A stretch of DNA of 64,000 nt from Cephalopachus bancanus (GCA_027257055.1 JAPVLO010000056.1:5580001-5644000); one strand, 5' to 3'; positions 35,255 through 46,059 are shown, numbered from the stretch's first letter. Translations and numbers: made by a program. The notes: a model not told the origin generated them from the letters alone.

Positions 35255-35465
35255 TATTGAATCATGGGTCAAGCACCATGCTAGGATTTTACATGCATAT
35301 GCATGGACCTTATTTTCTCAATAACCCATTAGGTTCTTATTTTACAGTGGAGGAAACTGAAGCACAGAGAAGGTGAGTGAATAACCCAGAAAAGTTGATG
35401 CTCAGCTCAAAAGAGGTAGAGCTGGGAATCAAACTTAGACCTGAGTGACACCAAATCCAGTCTTT
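35255..35465 (-). repeat. MIR SINE
   Basis: Reverse-complement MIR with ATAACCCATTAGGTTCTTAT, GTGGAGGAAACTGAAGCACA and GTAGAGCTGGGAATCAAACT. Confidence 0.8.
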
Positions 35466-35507
35466 TAAAAAATTGGGCCACATTAAATAAATACTTGATT
35501 AATTACG

Positions 35508-35629
35508 AAGGAGGGAAGGAAGGAAGGAAGGAAGGAAGGAGGAAAGGAGGGGGGGGAGAGAAGGAAGGAGGGAGGGAAGGTTGGAAGGAAAGAAGGAAGG
35601 AAAGGGGGGAGAGAGGGGAGAAAAAAAAC
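35508..35629 (+). repeat. (GGAA)n purine-rich low-complexity tract
   Basis: About 120 bp of G and A with a single T pair, mainly GGAA/GAAGG units with a run of eight G. It explains the lysine/glycine-rich frame on the plus strand. Confidence 0.95.
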
Positions 35630-36373
35630 ACTCCTGACCTGTGGCAGGCTGTATTTTATTTGTCCCTAGGTCTGTGGTTTCATTTTTACCCTACATTTCA
35701 TATTAATCAGCTGCTCCACTAACAAATATAGCTTTAAAATGCTTTTAGAATGTTTGACTTATTCAGTGATTTCATCATTAAAAGGACACTGGGGAGGGAA
35801 GCAAGAATGGAGTTTTCCAAGATCCATTACCATGTGCAAACTGCCCTCTCCCGCATCCCTTTCTTGAAATATCACCGCCCATTCAGTTTTATGCTATCAC
35901 AGTAGCAATAAAGCAGCTTTCTGCAAGATACATGGAAAAGCCATCCTTCTTTACTAGGGTAGAGGACTTAAAATACAAGGCTAAAGAAAGAGGTGTCATT
36001 GTGGTAACTTTCAGCTCAGGGAAAAAAATGTGTACGTGGTGATATTTATATACATTTTACACTTGAGCATTTAAAATAATCATTACAGCTTTTAAATAGA
36101 GGAATGTGGTAGAATTTGGTCTCCCTGTTAACCAGACTAGTTTGAACACGGAAAAGAGAGAAAAAAAAAAACCCCAAACAAACCAAGAAACAATTCTTAT
36201 TGCAATTGTGCTAAATAACGAGAAGCATTCAGATTCTGAGTAGACTGTACATACATGAGAAAGATTTAAGGTTGGAATAAATAATGAAAAGCTTTTATAA
36301 TCATGTGCATGATTATTATTGTGTATTATAGTAATGAGGTATACATGATAAGTCATCCAAAATAAGAAAATAT

Positions 36374-36717
<344 letters not shown>

Positions 36718-36814
36718 CTAGAGTCAGCTGAGAAAAAGAAGGTAGTCCTAGTTAGAGGGACTGAGGCAAGGGAGAGGAGGAAGTGATTTCCATCTTCCTA
36801 TCCCTTTTCCTGCT

Positions 36815-37226
36815 GTTTGATGATGTTAATTTAAATTAAATTTGGCCTGAGGCTGCCCTCTTACCTTGTGCCTCTACATGACATACAGCAACCTTAATAC
36901 CTAAACAAACTGAAAGCTAACTTAGGAGTACAACAAACAGCTCATTTCCAGCTAATCACAAGTGGCTGGGTCAGCAATCACAGGCAGCCTACTCATTATA
37001 TCATGCCCAAATAAGGATGCCTACCTGTAACCAATCAGTTGACTTATCTGCTTTGCTTCTGTGCCTGACCTATAAAAGCTTGCTATTCACACTTCTGGGC
37101 AGAGCTCTCTGGACCTCCATTGGTTCAGGGTGCTGTCTGATTCATGTGTCATTCTTTGCTCAAATAAACTGTTTAAAGTTTTTCTTATAATACTGACATC
37201 AATTTCTGTTTCACTTGCCTATCTCC
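36815..37226 (+). mobile_element. solo LTR, class I (ERV1-like)
   Basis: It has the order expected in a gammaretrovirus-like LTR: a CCAAT box at 37,031, a TATAAAA box at 37,071, a TCTGGACCTCCATTGGTTCA stretch, then TTTGCTCAAATAAACTGTTT with an AATAAA signal at 37,163-37,168. No internal region is adjacent. Both ends are diverged and I could not find the 4-bp duplication, so the boundaries are approximate. Confidence 0.6.
37071..37077 (+). promoter_or_regulatory. TATA box of the class I LTR
   Basis: TATAAAA lies 40 bp downstream of a CCAAT box and about 90 bp upstream of AATAAA, matching LTR promoter layout. Confidence 0.55.
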
Positions 37227-37401
37227 TACCAGGTCTGATCTACTTCACCTGAAGCTGAATCTAAGGCCTCAGTGTATGTCCCGCCTCATTTCTTTGGAAG
37301 AATCACATAAAATCCCTATATAACGCCAGGACTGAAAAGCTATATTCAGTGCTTTGGAGAAGGAGATTCTTGTTTCAATGGGTGGGTGGTATAGTGTAGA
37401 T

Positions 37402-37579
37402 TGGTGGTTCTCAAACATCAGCAGGCATCAGAATTATCTTGAAGTCTTATTAAAATACAGACTAATGGTCTTATGCCTCAGGATTTCTGATTAAGTCAGT
37501 CTGGGATTTCATGTTTTTAATAATTTTTCTTGTGGTACTGATACTGGTGATTTGGGGATCCCACATTGAAAGCCACTGT
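37402..37579. mobile_element. MER5A-like hAT DNA transposon
   Basis: GGTGGTTCTCAAACATCAGC at the left and AAAGCCACTG at the right are inverted ends. Between them are CAGAATTATCTTGAAG and ATTTCTGATTAAGTCAGTCT, typical of this short non-autonomous family. Confidence 0.75.
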
Positions 37580-37584
37580 TTAAT

Positions 37585-37760
37585 GTTAGACAGACTGGAT
37601 TTCTATCTCAACTCTTCCTCTTGCATGATCATAGGAAAATGACTACCTCTCTAACCCTGTCTTCTATGCTGTAAAGTGGGCTCAACTCACAGCATTATAA
37701 TTCAATAAAATAATGCATACAAATTTCTCATCACTGCTCTTGGAGTTTGTTAAGCATTTT
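37585..37760 (+). repeat. MIR SINE fragment
   Basis: AATGACTACCTCTCTAACCC followed by TATGCTGTAAAGTGGGCTCA, ATAATGCATACAAATT and TTTTGTAAAACTTAGC-like decay of a forward MIR. Confidence 0.55.
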
Positions 37761-37944
37761 GTAAAACTTAGCTAATTTTTAATAATATTGTTATTTTCCT
37801 TGGCAAAATATTGCATACAAACTATGTTAAGCAGCTAACGGCTGGAGAGGAAGGCCAAAGACTAGGAAGGACACTGGCTCAGTAACAGACATGATTTATA
37901 TTTAGATCGCAGTGAGTAATCAGATTTCATAGTACTTTGGTACT

Positions 37945-38066
37945 GTGCAGGCTGTAAGAATTATCTGAGAGACATACTACAAATATATATTCTGGATTCC
38001 ACTTTCAGAAATTTGGATTCTCTGGAATCTGTATTTCTAAAAAGCTTCCTAGATTATTCTGATGTG

Positions 38067-38114
<48 letters not shown>

Positions 38115-38440
38115 TTTTTCTTCTTTCTTTCTTTTTTTTGAGTTGGAGTCTCACTCTGTTGCACAGGCTGGAGTGCAGTGACAGTGGCACGCTCATGGAC
38201 ACCCCAGCATCAACCTCCTGGGCTCTGGTGATCCTTCTGCCTCAACTTTCCAAGTAGCCGGAACTACAGGCATGCACTACCATGCCCCGCAAATTTTAAA
38301 CATTTATTTATTGTAGAAACAAAGTCTCACCATGTTGCCCAGGCTGGTCTCGAACCCCTGGGCTCAGGCAATCCTCTTGCCTTGGACTCCCAAAGTGCTG
38401 ACGTTATAGGCTTGAACCACCATATCCAGTCCTGATGTGC
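37945..38440 (-). mobile_element. MER5A-like fragment interrupted by an Alu
   Basis: GCAGGCTGTAAGAATTATCT, GGATTCCACTTTCAGAAATT, TCTGGAATCTGTATTTC and AGCTTCCTAGATTATTCTGA are a MER5A-type half. It stops at the duplication flanking the Alu at 38,072-38,431. Confidence 0.6.
38072..38431 (-). mobile_element. Alu with expanded (GAAA)n tail
   Basis: Reverse Alu (GAGTTGGAGTCTCACTCTG from 38,139; end CATATCCAGTC). The tail is a TTTC repeat of about 65 bp (38,066-38,138), an expansion of the A tail. CTGATGTG at 38,059-38,066 and 38,432-38,439, continuing with a single mismatch into CTTT, is the target duplication. Its sequence is more AluJ-like than the young Alus. Confidence 0.88.
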
Positions 38441-38489
38441 TTTCATGATGCATTAGCCATCAGATTGCTTTCCTAACATTCAACTTCTA

Positions 38490-38695
38490 AGGCAGCATTG
38501 TCAACTTGAGTTGAACATTAGGCTCATTGGGGGAGCTGTCAGAATTCCTACTGGCCAGGCTACACTCCAGACCGATTACATCAGAATCTCTCTGAGTTGA
38601 ATCCTGACATTAGATTTTTTTGTTTTGTTTTTTGAAAGATCCCCGGTTAGTTACTATGTATGGCCAAATTTGAGAATCATTGTTCTAAGGGAAGG
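38490..38695. mobile_element. MER5-like DNA transposon fragment
   Basis: TTGGGGGAGCTGTCAGAATT, ATTACATCAGAATCTCTCTG and TTTGAGAATCATTGTTCTAA are recognisable MER5-family landmarks around a young T-rich expansion at 38,616-38,632. Confidence 0.5.
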
Positions 38696-38699
38696 AAAG

Positions 38700-41300
38700 T
38701 TTTATTGGATGAAGATGAATTGGCAAGAAGTAATTTTGAAATACTAGGAACTATAGTATTGGGCAAAATCTTATCTTAGTGATAAAGAAGGTTTGATTAC
38801 CAGAGAGGATTATAAGGACATTAATAAGTGCATTAGGCATTGAAAGGTGGGAGGACCCAGAAACAATAACCCTAAATTACATCTTCCTGTTTGAATTATC
38901 TTGGGGCAGTCTTTGCTTCCTCAATATCTCAAATAAGATAGAGTTCTATGTTTGTTAATTACATTTCTCTTACTACAAAATGTGAGCAAATTTTCTTTTG
39001 CCTGCAGTAGGTTAAACACTATACTAAGTATAATCTAATTAAGATGTTAAATTATCAGTGTGAAATAAATATTATCATCCCAACTTTACAGATGAAACAT
39101 GAGCTCCAACAAGACGTAAGTTGCCTATAGTTACACAAGTAACGGAGTACAAGCAGATCCCGCATGCGTAATTCAGCGGTAGCAATTTCCTTAATGTGAC
39201 TTCAATTTTTATTCCTCAAATTTATCTTAAATATTTGTAAACTGCTTTCCAAAAGGGATGAGATTAAAACTGAACATTAACAGAAGTAGTAAAAGGACGT
39301 ATTCTTGACCATAGATAGGAAATCAAGTTTCTTCTCTTTCACCAGGAAGAGATTAAAAGGCATCAGCACCAAATGTCCTTTTGTAGCTTTGCTCACTGCG
39401 CATCTGAGAAATAGTTCTGAAAGAACACAACTTTTATTAAATTGATTTGCTTACTTCTTTACATATTTGATCACCCTCAGAGTTTTCCATCATCTCTCCA
39501 CCATTTGCAATATTGAACATAAAAGTAAAAATTTTTATTGGACAATAAACATGCTCTAATAAAATAAAAGTGGTAAATCCTTCCAAGTGGCAGTACAGAA
39601 GACTTTCCATGTGAGCCAGAGAATGGGCCTGAGTCAGGAAATGCAATCCTCGTATGGGATAAGACTGAGTCTTATTTTTATCAAACAAAACAAATAGAAA
39701 CACCTTACATATTTAGACTTACAAAAGAGAAACAAATGCTGTCTGTGAAAGATAAATCAAGACCCTGGCATACATAAAACAAGTCTCAATATTTCCACTC
39801 ATGTATGTTCTTCATTGACACTGGACACTCGAAGCCATCTCAAGTCACTTTAGTGGAGGGATTTATGAGGTATTATTTGGCAAGCTGATTTAAACGAGCC
39901 TCTGCAAATATACTTGGTGTAAACTTATCCCTCACAGACAATGGAACTATTTTAAAGGGTTTTCAGATTTATCACCACTTCTATGGTATTTTCCTTTAAT
40001 AATGTATCTTGAAAAATAAGATGTTTATCTAAGGCTGCTAATTCTTTGAAACTCTAATCATTTAAGCTGTCTAGCCTTGTTCAGGGTAATTATTTCTATC
40101 CATTATCCATCATGCTAAGAAATGACAGCTCAGGGACAAGGAGACTTCTCAAGCAAATGCTTTAAGACAGTGTTTTAGTTTGCCAGCACTAGCCAATGTT
40201 AATTAAATTATATAAACAATGACTCATGGTATAAATACAGTACAGAGAAGCTTGAAAAAAAAGACAGTTCAATAACTTTAAAACTATCCTCTCTAAAAGA
40301 AAATAAAAGGAACCTTTATTCTGCTGGCTTTATGTTTGTCTTCCTTAAAAATTCAGTTGTTGTCAAAATACATTGTCTCTGAAAGTCTCACTTCTAAGAT
40401 TAGCAGGGGAAGAGAACAGACATTTCTTTATTCTGGAATGGAGACACATTTTTTAAAGGGAGAAAAGTAAGCTTCTTTAGGAGTTACAGGGCCATGAGTC
40501 AAGTTCCCAGTCATTCTCAAAGTGGGAAACCAATCCCAGAGGACAGGATTTACACTAATATTGGTGTAGCTGCCAGTATTAGCCTAATACATATTACTGT
40601 TGAGTGCAATTACTAACAATTTCTTAATATGTATCACTCTTTTTAAATGAGAGTCTGGAAGGTTTTAGGAGGTTACCATTTTTGTAACTTTTATCCTCTA
40701 AAAGGGATAGCAATCTCAGAACAAGTGGCATATGTAAAAATGTGGAACAATCATGCACTACCCATTGCTTACCTTCCCTACCAGGAGGGAAAAATATATG
40801 AGAGGCTACCCATGTTCTTTAATTTATTATAACATAAGCAGCTTAGTCTCTTAGAAATTCAGGATTTTTGAAGTGCTGAATTAACACCTATAAAAATGGA
40901 AGAGGCTCCTGGGTCACCCTTGCCTTCTATTGATTTCCATTTGTCCTTTTACCATGCATAGTAGAGCCATAGAAGAATTAATGCTCCACAAACATATCAG
41001 TGGCCTTTGCTATGTGTCTTGTTAAACCTGAGGATTTAGATAAATTAACTTGCAAGCTCCTTGAGATCAGAGACTATGTCTTATTCGTCTTTGTATGGCC
41101 CACAAAGCTTAAAAGGGTGCTTCACAGGTCCTCAATGGGAATGATAGCTGTAACAGCTGTTGCAGCTGAGCCTAAGTAGAATCGCTATAGGACTCAAGCA
41201 TGTCTAGAAATGAGGAGGACAGCGCCCATGAGTGTATTGTTTAAAGATCTGATAAATTTGTAAAGAACACATTCTAAAAGAAGTAAAAATAAAAACTTTT
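38700..41300. other. mostly repeat-poor interval
   Basis: About 2.6 kb without a gene. A reverse MIR fragment sits at about 39,010-39,180 (CATCCCAACTTTACAGATGA). An L2-like stretch (AAGCTCCTTGAGATCAGAGA) is near 41,055. The part 39,200-40,620 contains no recognisable repeat and is AT-rich. It could include conserved non-coding sequence, but this cannot be decided from one genome. Confidence 0.45.
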
Positions 41301-41302
41301 AA

Positions 41303-41795
41303 TATTAGTCAGGGTTCTCCAGAGAAAAATAATGAATACAATATATGTGTGTATGTGTGTGTGTGTGTGTAATGAATACAGTATACACATGTGTATATAT
41401 ATGTGTATCTATACATTGCTCATTTGATTGGCAAATGGCATTGACTCAATTGATTTTGGAAACTGAGAAGTCCTACAGCCTGCCATCTGTACACCGAAGA
41501 CTCAGGAAAATGGTGAGCCAGAAGAAACGAGGGAATAAAAAGACCACCATCCCAATTCAAGCAGCTGGTTAGAGTAAATTCAACCTTCCTTTGTCTTTTA
41601 GTTCTATCCAGACCCTCAATTGATTGGATGATGCCAACCCACATTAGGGGGGGTCATCTGCTTTGTTTGGTCCACTAATTCAAATGCTAATCTCTTCTGG
41701 AAACATCCTGACAGATACACCCAGAAATAATGTTTAACTGGATATCTGGGTATCCCATGGCCCAGTCAAGTTGACACATGAAATGAACTATCACA
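41303..41795 (-). mobile_element. 3' LTR of ERVL-type provirus (MLT2-like)
   Basis: On the minus strand the LTR starts TGTGATAGTTCATTTCATGT, followed by CAACTTGACTGGGCCATGGG and ATCCAATCAATTGAGGG. It ends near CTCTGGAGAACCCTGACTAA. These are hallmarks of the MLT2 LTRs that belong to ERVL. A TG microsatellite (41,344-41,371) lies near the 3' end. The second copy is at 44,036-44,563. Confidence 0.8.
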
Positions 41796-43042
41796 AGTCT
41801 ATCCCTTATCAACTTGGTATCCATCCATATCTCCTTAAATGATACTTAATCTTCAAATAAAGACATTAACAAGGTCATAATTTTGCTTAACGATACAACT
41901 ATCCTGTATACAACCAAAAACACTAACCCCTTCCTCAGAAGAAGAGGCAACATCTTTAAATGATGCTTACTCTTCTCCTTGATATCCCATAACTTAAATA
42001 TCATTGATAACATTAATAATACTTAAATACTATGATATAAAGTCATATGTATGTATAAAGAGATTTATTATAATGCATCAGTATACAAAATAAGGAAATA
42101 AGAGAGAAAATAAACATATTTGAGATATATGCACACAAATGTATTAACAACAAACTAAGGAGGAAATACTCATGGATAATTATAGTCCTTGTAGTTGGCA
42201 TATATGACTACCTTCTTCCATGACCCATTCCTATCTTCTTTGCCTTCATCAAGCACCTCAAAGGGTCATAGTTCTTACTTAGTTGGATGACTCTACTAAG
42301 TAAAGGGTCTAGGCCATTTGGAAATCTGCCTGGATTGGGTCATTGTAATTTTCCTTTGAACTTAATCACAGCATGGTAAGAGATACCCTAAAGGATTTCT
42401 TGTATTACAGATATGCATTTCCTTTATTCCATTGTGAGTAGTAGTCCAACTTCCCATTAGTAGTCAGGATCAATCACTCTAGCTAGCATGGCAACTCCCA
42501 TATTTGTCTGTTGGTTCAGAGGCTTGGGTTGCCCAGAGTGGTTGGATGGTGGTCTTAACTTCCAGTTCAATGGAATTATTATGTTCCCTGTGAAAACATC
42601 CTTCCCCTTGGAACTAAGATCTTTAGGCTAGCAGATGGTAAGGTCATGGAAAGAAGAAGCAAAAATGTGGCTAGTAGGTCACTAGGGGAAATAGTGAGTG
42701 GTTCCATTCTCATTGCCATCTGATTCTTGAACCCTTGAGTCCTGGCTATGAGAGAAACAGTTCCATATATTGGATGCTGATTCAGGGCACATATTATTCT
42801 CTAGAGAATCTTGCCCCATCCCTAAAAGGTACTGCTACTTAGCTTGAGCTCTAGTAGACTCTTCAAAAGGCATTGCACCATTTTATCAAACCATCCAACT
42901 GCTTAAGAATAGTAGGAAATACTGTAGAATTAGTGAGTTTCATGAGCATGTGCCCATTGCTAACACTTCTTTTACTGTGAAGTGAGTTCCTTGATCAGAA
43001 GCAATGCTGTGCAGAATATGCAGTGGTGGATAAGGTGTTATA

Positions 43043-43612
43043 CAGAGGGGATCCCTAAAAAACTGGAATTATCTTTTGGAGGGCAAACCCCTTATATATA
43101 AGCTTCCCCCTCTACGTGAGTATTCTAGGAACTTATTGGTATCAGTGTACCAGGTAATGTTGTTGTGAGGGGCAGCGTTTGGCTTTGGTGAATTTTTTTG
43201 TGTGTGACAAATAGGTAACTTGTTCTTCCACCATGACAATGCCCTTGCCCACATCACGCTTAGTGTTTAGAAGTTTTTGACCAAAAACGCCTTGACCCTC
43301 ATGCCCTACCCTCTCTATTCACCCATTCTTGCCCTGAGTGACTTTTTTGTTTGCTTGGTTTCCCTGGATGAAAAAAGTCCTCAAAGGGAAATGTTTTGCT
43401 AATGGGGAACAGTTGAAACAAAAAATGACAGAAGCACTAAAAGGCATCAAAATTGAGTTCAAAAACTGTTTTGAGCAGTGGAAAAAGCATCTTGGTAGAT
43501 GTATTGCATCAAATGAAGAATATTTTGAAGGTGACTGAAGCTTAAACATGTAAGAATAAATACACAGTTTTTTATAAATAAATTCCAGAGTTTTATTGGG
43601 GGTCCTTTCTCT
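43043..43612 (+). mobile_element. mariner element, internally deleted, inside ERVL
   Basis: Ends are imperfect inverted repeats of about 28 bp. The left reads GGGATCCCTAAAAAACTGGA, and the right, reversed, reads GGACCCCCAATAAAACTCTG then GAATT. TA dinucleotides flank the element (43,041-43,042 and 43,613-43,614), as expected for mariner. At ~570 bp it is less than half of a full mariner (about 1.3 kb). It keeps the last third of the transposase and the 3' UTR. ERVL integrase reads on continuously once it is removed, so it is the younger insertion. Confidence 0.85.
43229..43538 (+). pseudogene. mariner transposase C-terminal remnant
   Basis: H-H-D-N-A-L-A-H starts at 43,229 and carries the second catalytic aspartate (43,235-43,237). 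The third should be in a S-P-D-L-A-P motif but reads S-P-I-L-A-L, with isoleucine at 43,325-43,327. The C-terminus then runs open at 43,338-43,538, with E-A-L-K-G-I-K, F-E-Q-W-K-K and the family-typical end E-Y-F-E-G-D. The N-terminal two thirds are missing and a stop follows the first motif, so it is inactive. The sequence is not that of human Hsmar1 as I know it; the subfamily is undetermined. Confidence 0.85.
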
Positions 43613-44033
43613 TATAAGTGCACGGGTGGTAGAAACACCACATGCAAAGAAGACAAATCTAGAATAAGTGTTTATTACACTAAAAGCAAAATGTGGACCC
43701 TTCTGTGATGGAAGTGGACCAGTGTAATCAACCTGCCACCAGGTAGCTGACTGATCATTCCAGGGAATGGTGCCATATCCAGAGACTCAGCATTGCTCTC
43801 TGCCATTGGAGAATGGGTCCTCAGCAATGGTCATAGATAGCTAGGTCAGTCTGGGTGAGTATAACCTTCATCTTTGCTTTCATGGTCACTTTGTTTATGA
43901 GCCCATTGGGCAATGACAAGATTGGCTAGGGAATGAGATTGATTAATATCCAGAAAACAGGCCATATAATCCAATTGATTGTTAAAATCCTCCCTTGCTG
44001 AATACATTCTCTGGTAAGCATTTGTAATAGAAT

Positions 44034-44035
<2 letters not shown>

Positions 44036-44093
<58 letters not shown>

Positions 44094-44100
44094 GGGGGGG

Positions 44101-44140
<40 letters not shown>
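44036..44140. repeat. composite (CA)n-(GA)n-G12-(GA)n microsatellite
   Basis: About 19 CA units, 9 GA units, a run of 12 G, then about 18 GA units. It sits near the 3' end of the right ERVL LTR, at the same relative place as the TG run in the left LTR. Confidence 0.95.
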
Positions 44141-44142
<2 letters not shown>

Positions 44143-44563
44143 AAAATTTAATAATAAGGCATGGCTTACATAATTATGGAGGCCAAGAAGTCCTATAATC
44201 TGCTGTCTACAAGTTGGAGACCCGAGTTTTTGTCAGTTCAAAGGCCTGAGGGTCAAAGTAGAATCCAGACTGAGTCTGAAAACCTAAGAACCAGAAGTAC
44301 CAAGGGTAAGGAGAGACTGAAGTCCCAGCTCACGTAGAGAGCAATTTTAACCTTCCCCTCTCTTTTTGTGCTATCCAGACTCTCAATGGATTGAATGATG
44401 CCCCATTTACATTGGGAAGAACCATCTGTGTTATTTAGTCTAGTAATTCATATGTTAATGTCTTCTGGAAGCATCCTCACAGATTCACCCAGGAATAATG
44501 TGTAACCAGATATCTGGGCATCCTGTGGCCTAGTCAAGTTGAAACGTAAAATTAATTATCAGA
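44036..44563 (-). mobile_element. 5' LTR of ERVL-type provirus (MLT2-like)
   Basis: The minus strand begins TCTGATAATTAATTTTACGT, with CAACTTGACTAGGCCACAGG and ATTCAATCCATTGAGAGT following. It matches the LTR at 41,303-41,795 along most of its length. The final segment equivalent to CTCTGGAGAACCCTGACTAA is missing, so the LTR stops at the microsatellite and runs directly into pol. Confidence 0.78.
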
Positions 44564-45675
44564 CCTCAAGTTGGGTCAAAACTTAGTGCTGGAGAAAAGG
44601 AGTGATCAAGCATAATTTTTATCTCTGATTCAGATTTTTCGTTGGCCCAATGATCTTCATCAAGTCATGATTGAATCTCAGCTTTCTAGAGCACCCATAA
44701 AACAATGAGCAATAAATATGTAAACACAGATAAATAAATAGTTGTAGAGGACAGTATGAGCAGTACCCCCCTCAGTGAGAGATTAGTGGCTACAGCAATT
44801 ATGGAAGGCAGAGAATTTGATGCAAAATTCATCACCCTCAGTGGTCAGCAACCTTGGCACAGATATCAGTGGGCAGAGGCAAAAGTGGGGGCATTTCTGT
44901 AGACAGTAGCGAGCTGCATGCTGGTGTGATCATCATCAAGTTCCCAACTTCGTCGATATTCTTGATTAAACATAGTGTTGACCTGCTCACCGAGAACGCG
45001 ACATACTGAAATCATTGCCTAATTCCATCTTCATGAATCCCTCATCTCCCTTAAGAAGAACAGTACCTGAAAGGTCAGCCATACAACTTTTTCCTACTTG
45101 TGATAGCATTATTAAATAAAGGAAATGCCGCAAACTGTTATATATGGATTTGGGCTAAGCATTCATTGGCATTTCAACATTATCTTACAGGTAACATGGA
45201 GAAATATGACTTAGTAATTTTTAAAGTGTTTGAGCTATTTGCTCAAAGTGTTTGAACTATTTACTCAAGGTAAAAAGCTCCTGTTGTCATCATTATTCTC
45301 ACAATTGAATGGGGAGATTCAAGGAAAGAGGGTCAGGTTGTACAAGTCTGTTTTAATGACAGGAGAGTAGGATCAAAGTACACATGGTTTGTAAAAGATG
45401 CTTACCAAATGAAAAGATGGTCCAAAGCAAAAAATAATAGCCAGTTTGATATTCAGATAGAAAAGTTCAAATAGGCCAGCACATTGAGATGAATTTAACA
45501 TGATGAATGAGGTTCAAGGGAAAGAGTACTTTTTTAAAATGTGCAGAATGAGATAGTGAGAATTACATAATATGTTTAAATAGAATAAAGCAAGCTGCAC
45601 AGATATTTTTTCAACATTAAATTTAACTACTTTTCAAATAAAATAAATTATAAACAGTTGCTTTTCAAATTCTTG
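44564..45675. other. unassigned non-coding interval
   Basis: No gene. A reverse L2-like stretch (AAACAATGAGCAATAAATAT with GATAAATAAATAGTTGTAGA) is at about 44,700-44,820. Confidence 0.4.
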
Positions 45676-45676
45676 G

Positions 45677-45692
45677 TAAACTAGTATTTTCT
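45677..45692. repeat. left target duplication of a 3'-UTR retrocopy
   Basis: TAAACTAGTATTTTCT occurs here and exactly again at 45,848-45,863 (16 bp). Confidence 0.9.
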
Positions 45693-45847
45693 TTTTTTAA
45701 TGATAAGGAGCTTATTTATTTATTAGTCATAGTATCATCATGCAGCCTTCTATACATTCACACTTATGTGCATGTATATGTATAATATGCAAATTAACAA
45801 AAAATACTTAATTTTTCATAAACAATAGTACACCCAATAAAAAATAT
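45693..45847 (-). pseudogene. processed retrocopy of an mRNA 3' end (gene unknown)
   Basis: A 155-bp insertion flanked by 16-bp exact duplications. On the minus strand it ends AATAAATAAATAA (45,712-45,724 on the plus strand), then about 13 bp later a run of six to seven A (45,692-45,698). That is a polyadenylation signal, cleavage spacing and poly(A) tail. The body does not resemble L1, Alu, MIR or any repeat that I know. It is best explained as a 5'-truncated copy of a cellular mRNA 3' UTR inserted by L1 machinery. The parent gene cannot be named from sequence alone. Confidence 0.75.
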
Positions 45848-46059
45848 TAAACTAGTATTTTCTAGGACAATAATGGAAGTAGATGAAGTTTTTGCGTTCT
45901 CTACACATGGAAATCAGCTGCTTTGTGGTAAGTGATGATAAAGAGAAAAGATTATTATTAGCTAGGAGTTATTAGGTGATTGAATGTGAAATTACCACTT
46001 ACTACTTTCTACATTTTAGGCTTATTTTATAGACATTTGCCTTATACAGATTTCCAAGT

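Larger units (their letters stand above)
42800..43995 (-). pseudogene. ERVL pol fragment (integrase), interrupted by mariner
   Basis: The minus strand reads through a zinc-binding N-terminal region (about 43,850-43,990) into the integrase core. The first part holds V-D-Y-T-G-P-L-P near 43,710-43,733, with the first catalytic aspartate. The second part, beyond the mariner, has S-D-Q-G-T-H-F at 42,979-42,999, with the second. Several stops and frameshifts are present. Family knowledge places a dUTPase after integrase in ERVL, but I did not confirm it in 41,796-42,800. Confidence 0.75.
41303..44563 (-). mobile_element. ERVL-type provirus, internally deleted
   Basis: Two LTR copies in the same orientation flank a 2.2-kb region that, read on the minus strand, contains retroviral pol sequence from the end of RNase H through integrase and beyond. 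An intact ERVL has about 5 to 6 kb between its LTRs, so the start (primer-binding site, gag, protease and reverse transcriptase) is missing. The deletion also removed the last ~40 bp of the 5' LTR. A mariner of about 570 bp (43,043-43,612) lies within the integrase region. ERVL elements have no env. The copy is old and inactive. Confidence 0.78.

Noticed and set aside
35495..35722. Lysine/glycine-rich open frame
   Set aside because: Product of the GGAA purine tract.
43338..43538. 66-codon open frame as a possible domesticated transposase gene
   Set aside because: It covers only the C-terminus of a mariner transposase, lacks the DNA-binding domain, and the element has lost a catalytic aspartate and contains stops upstream.
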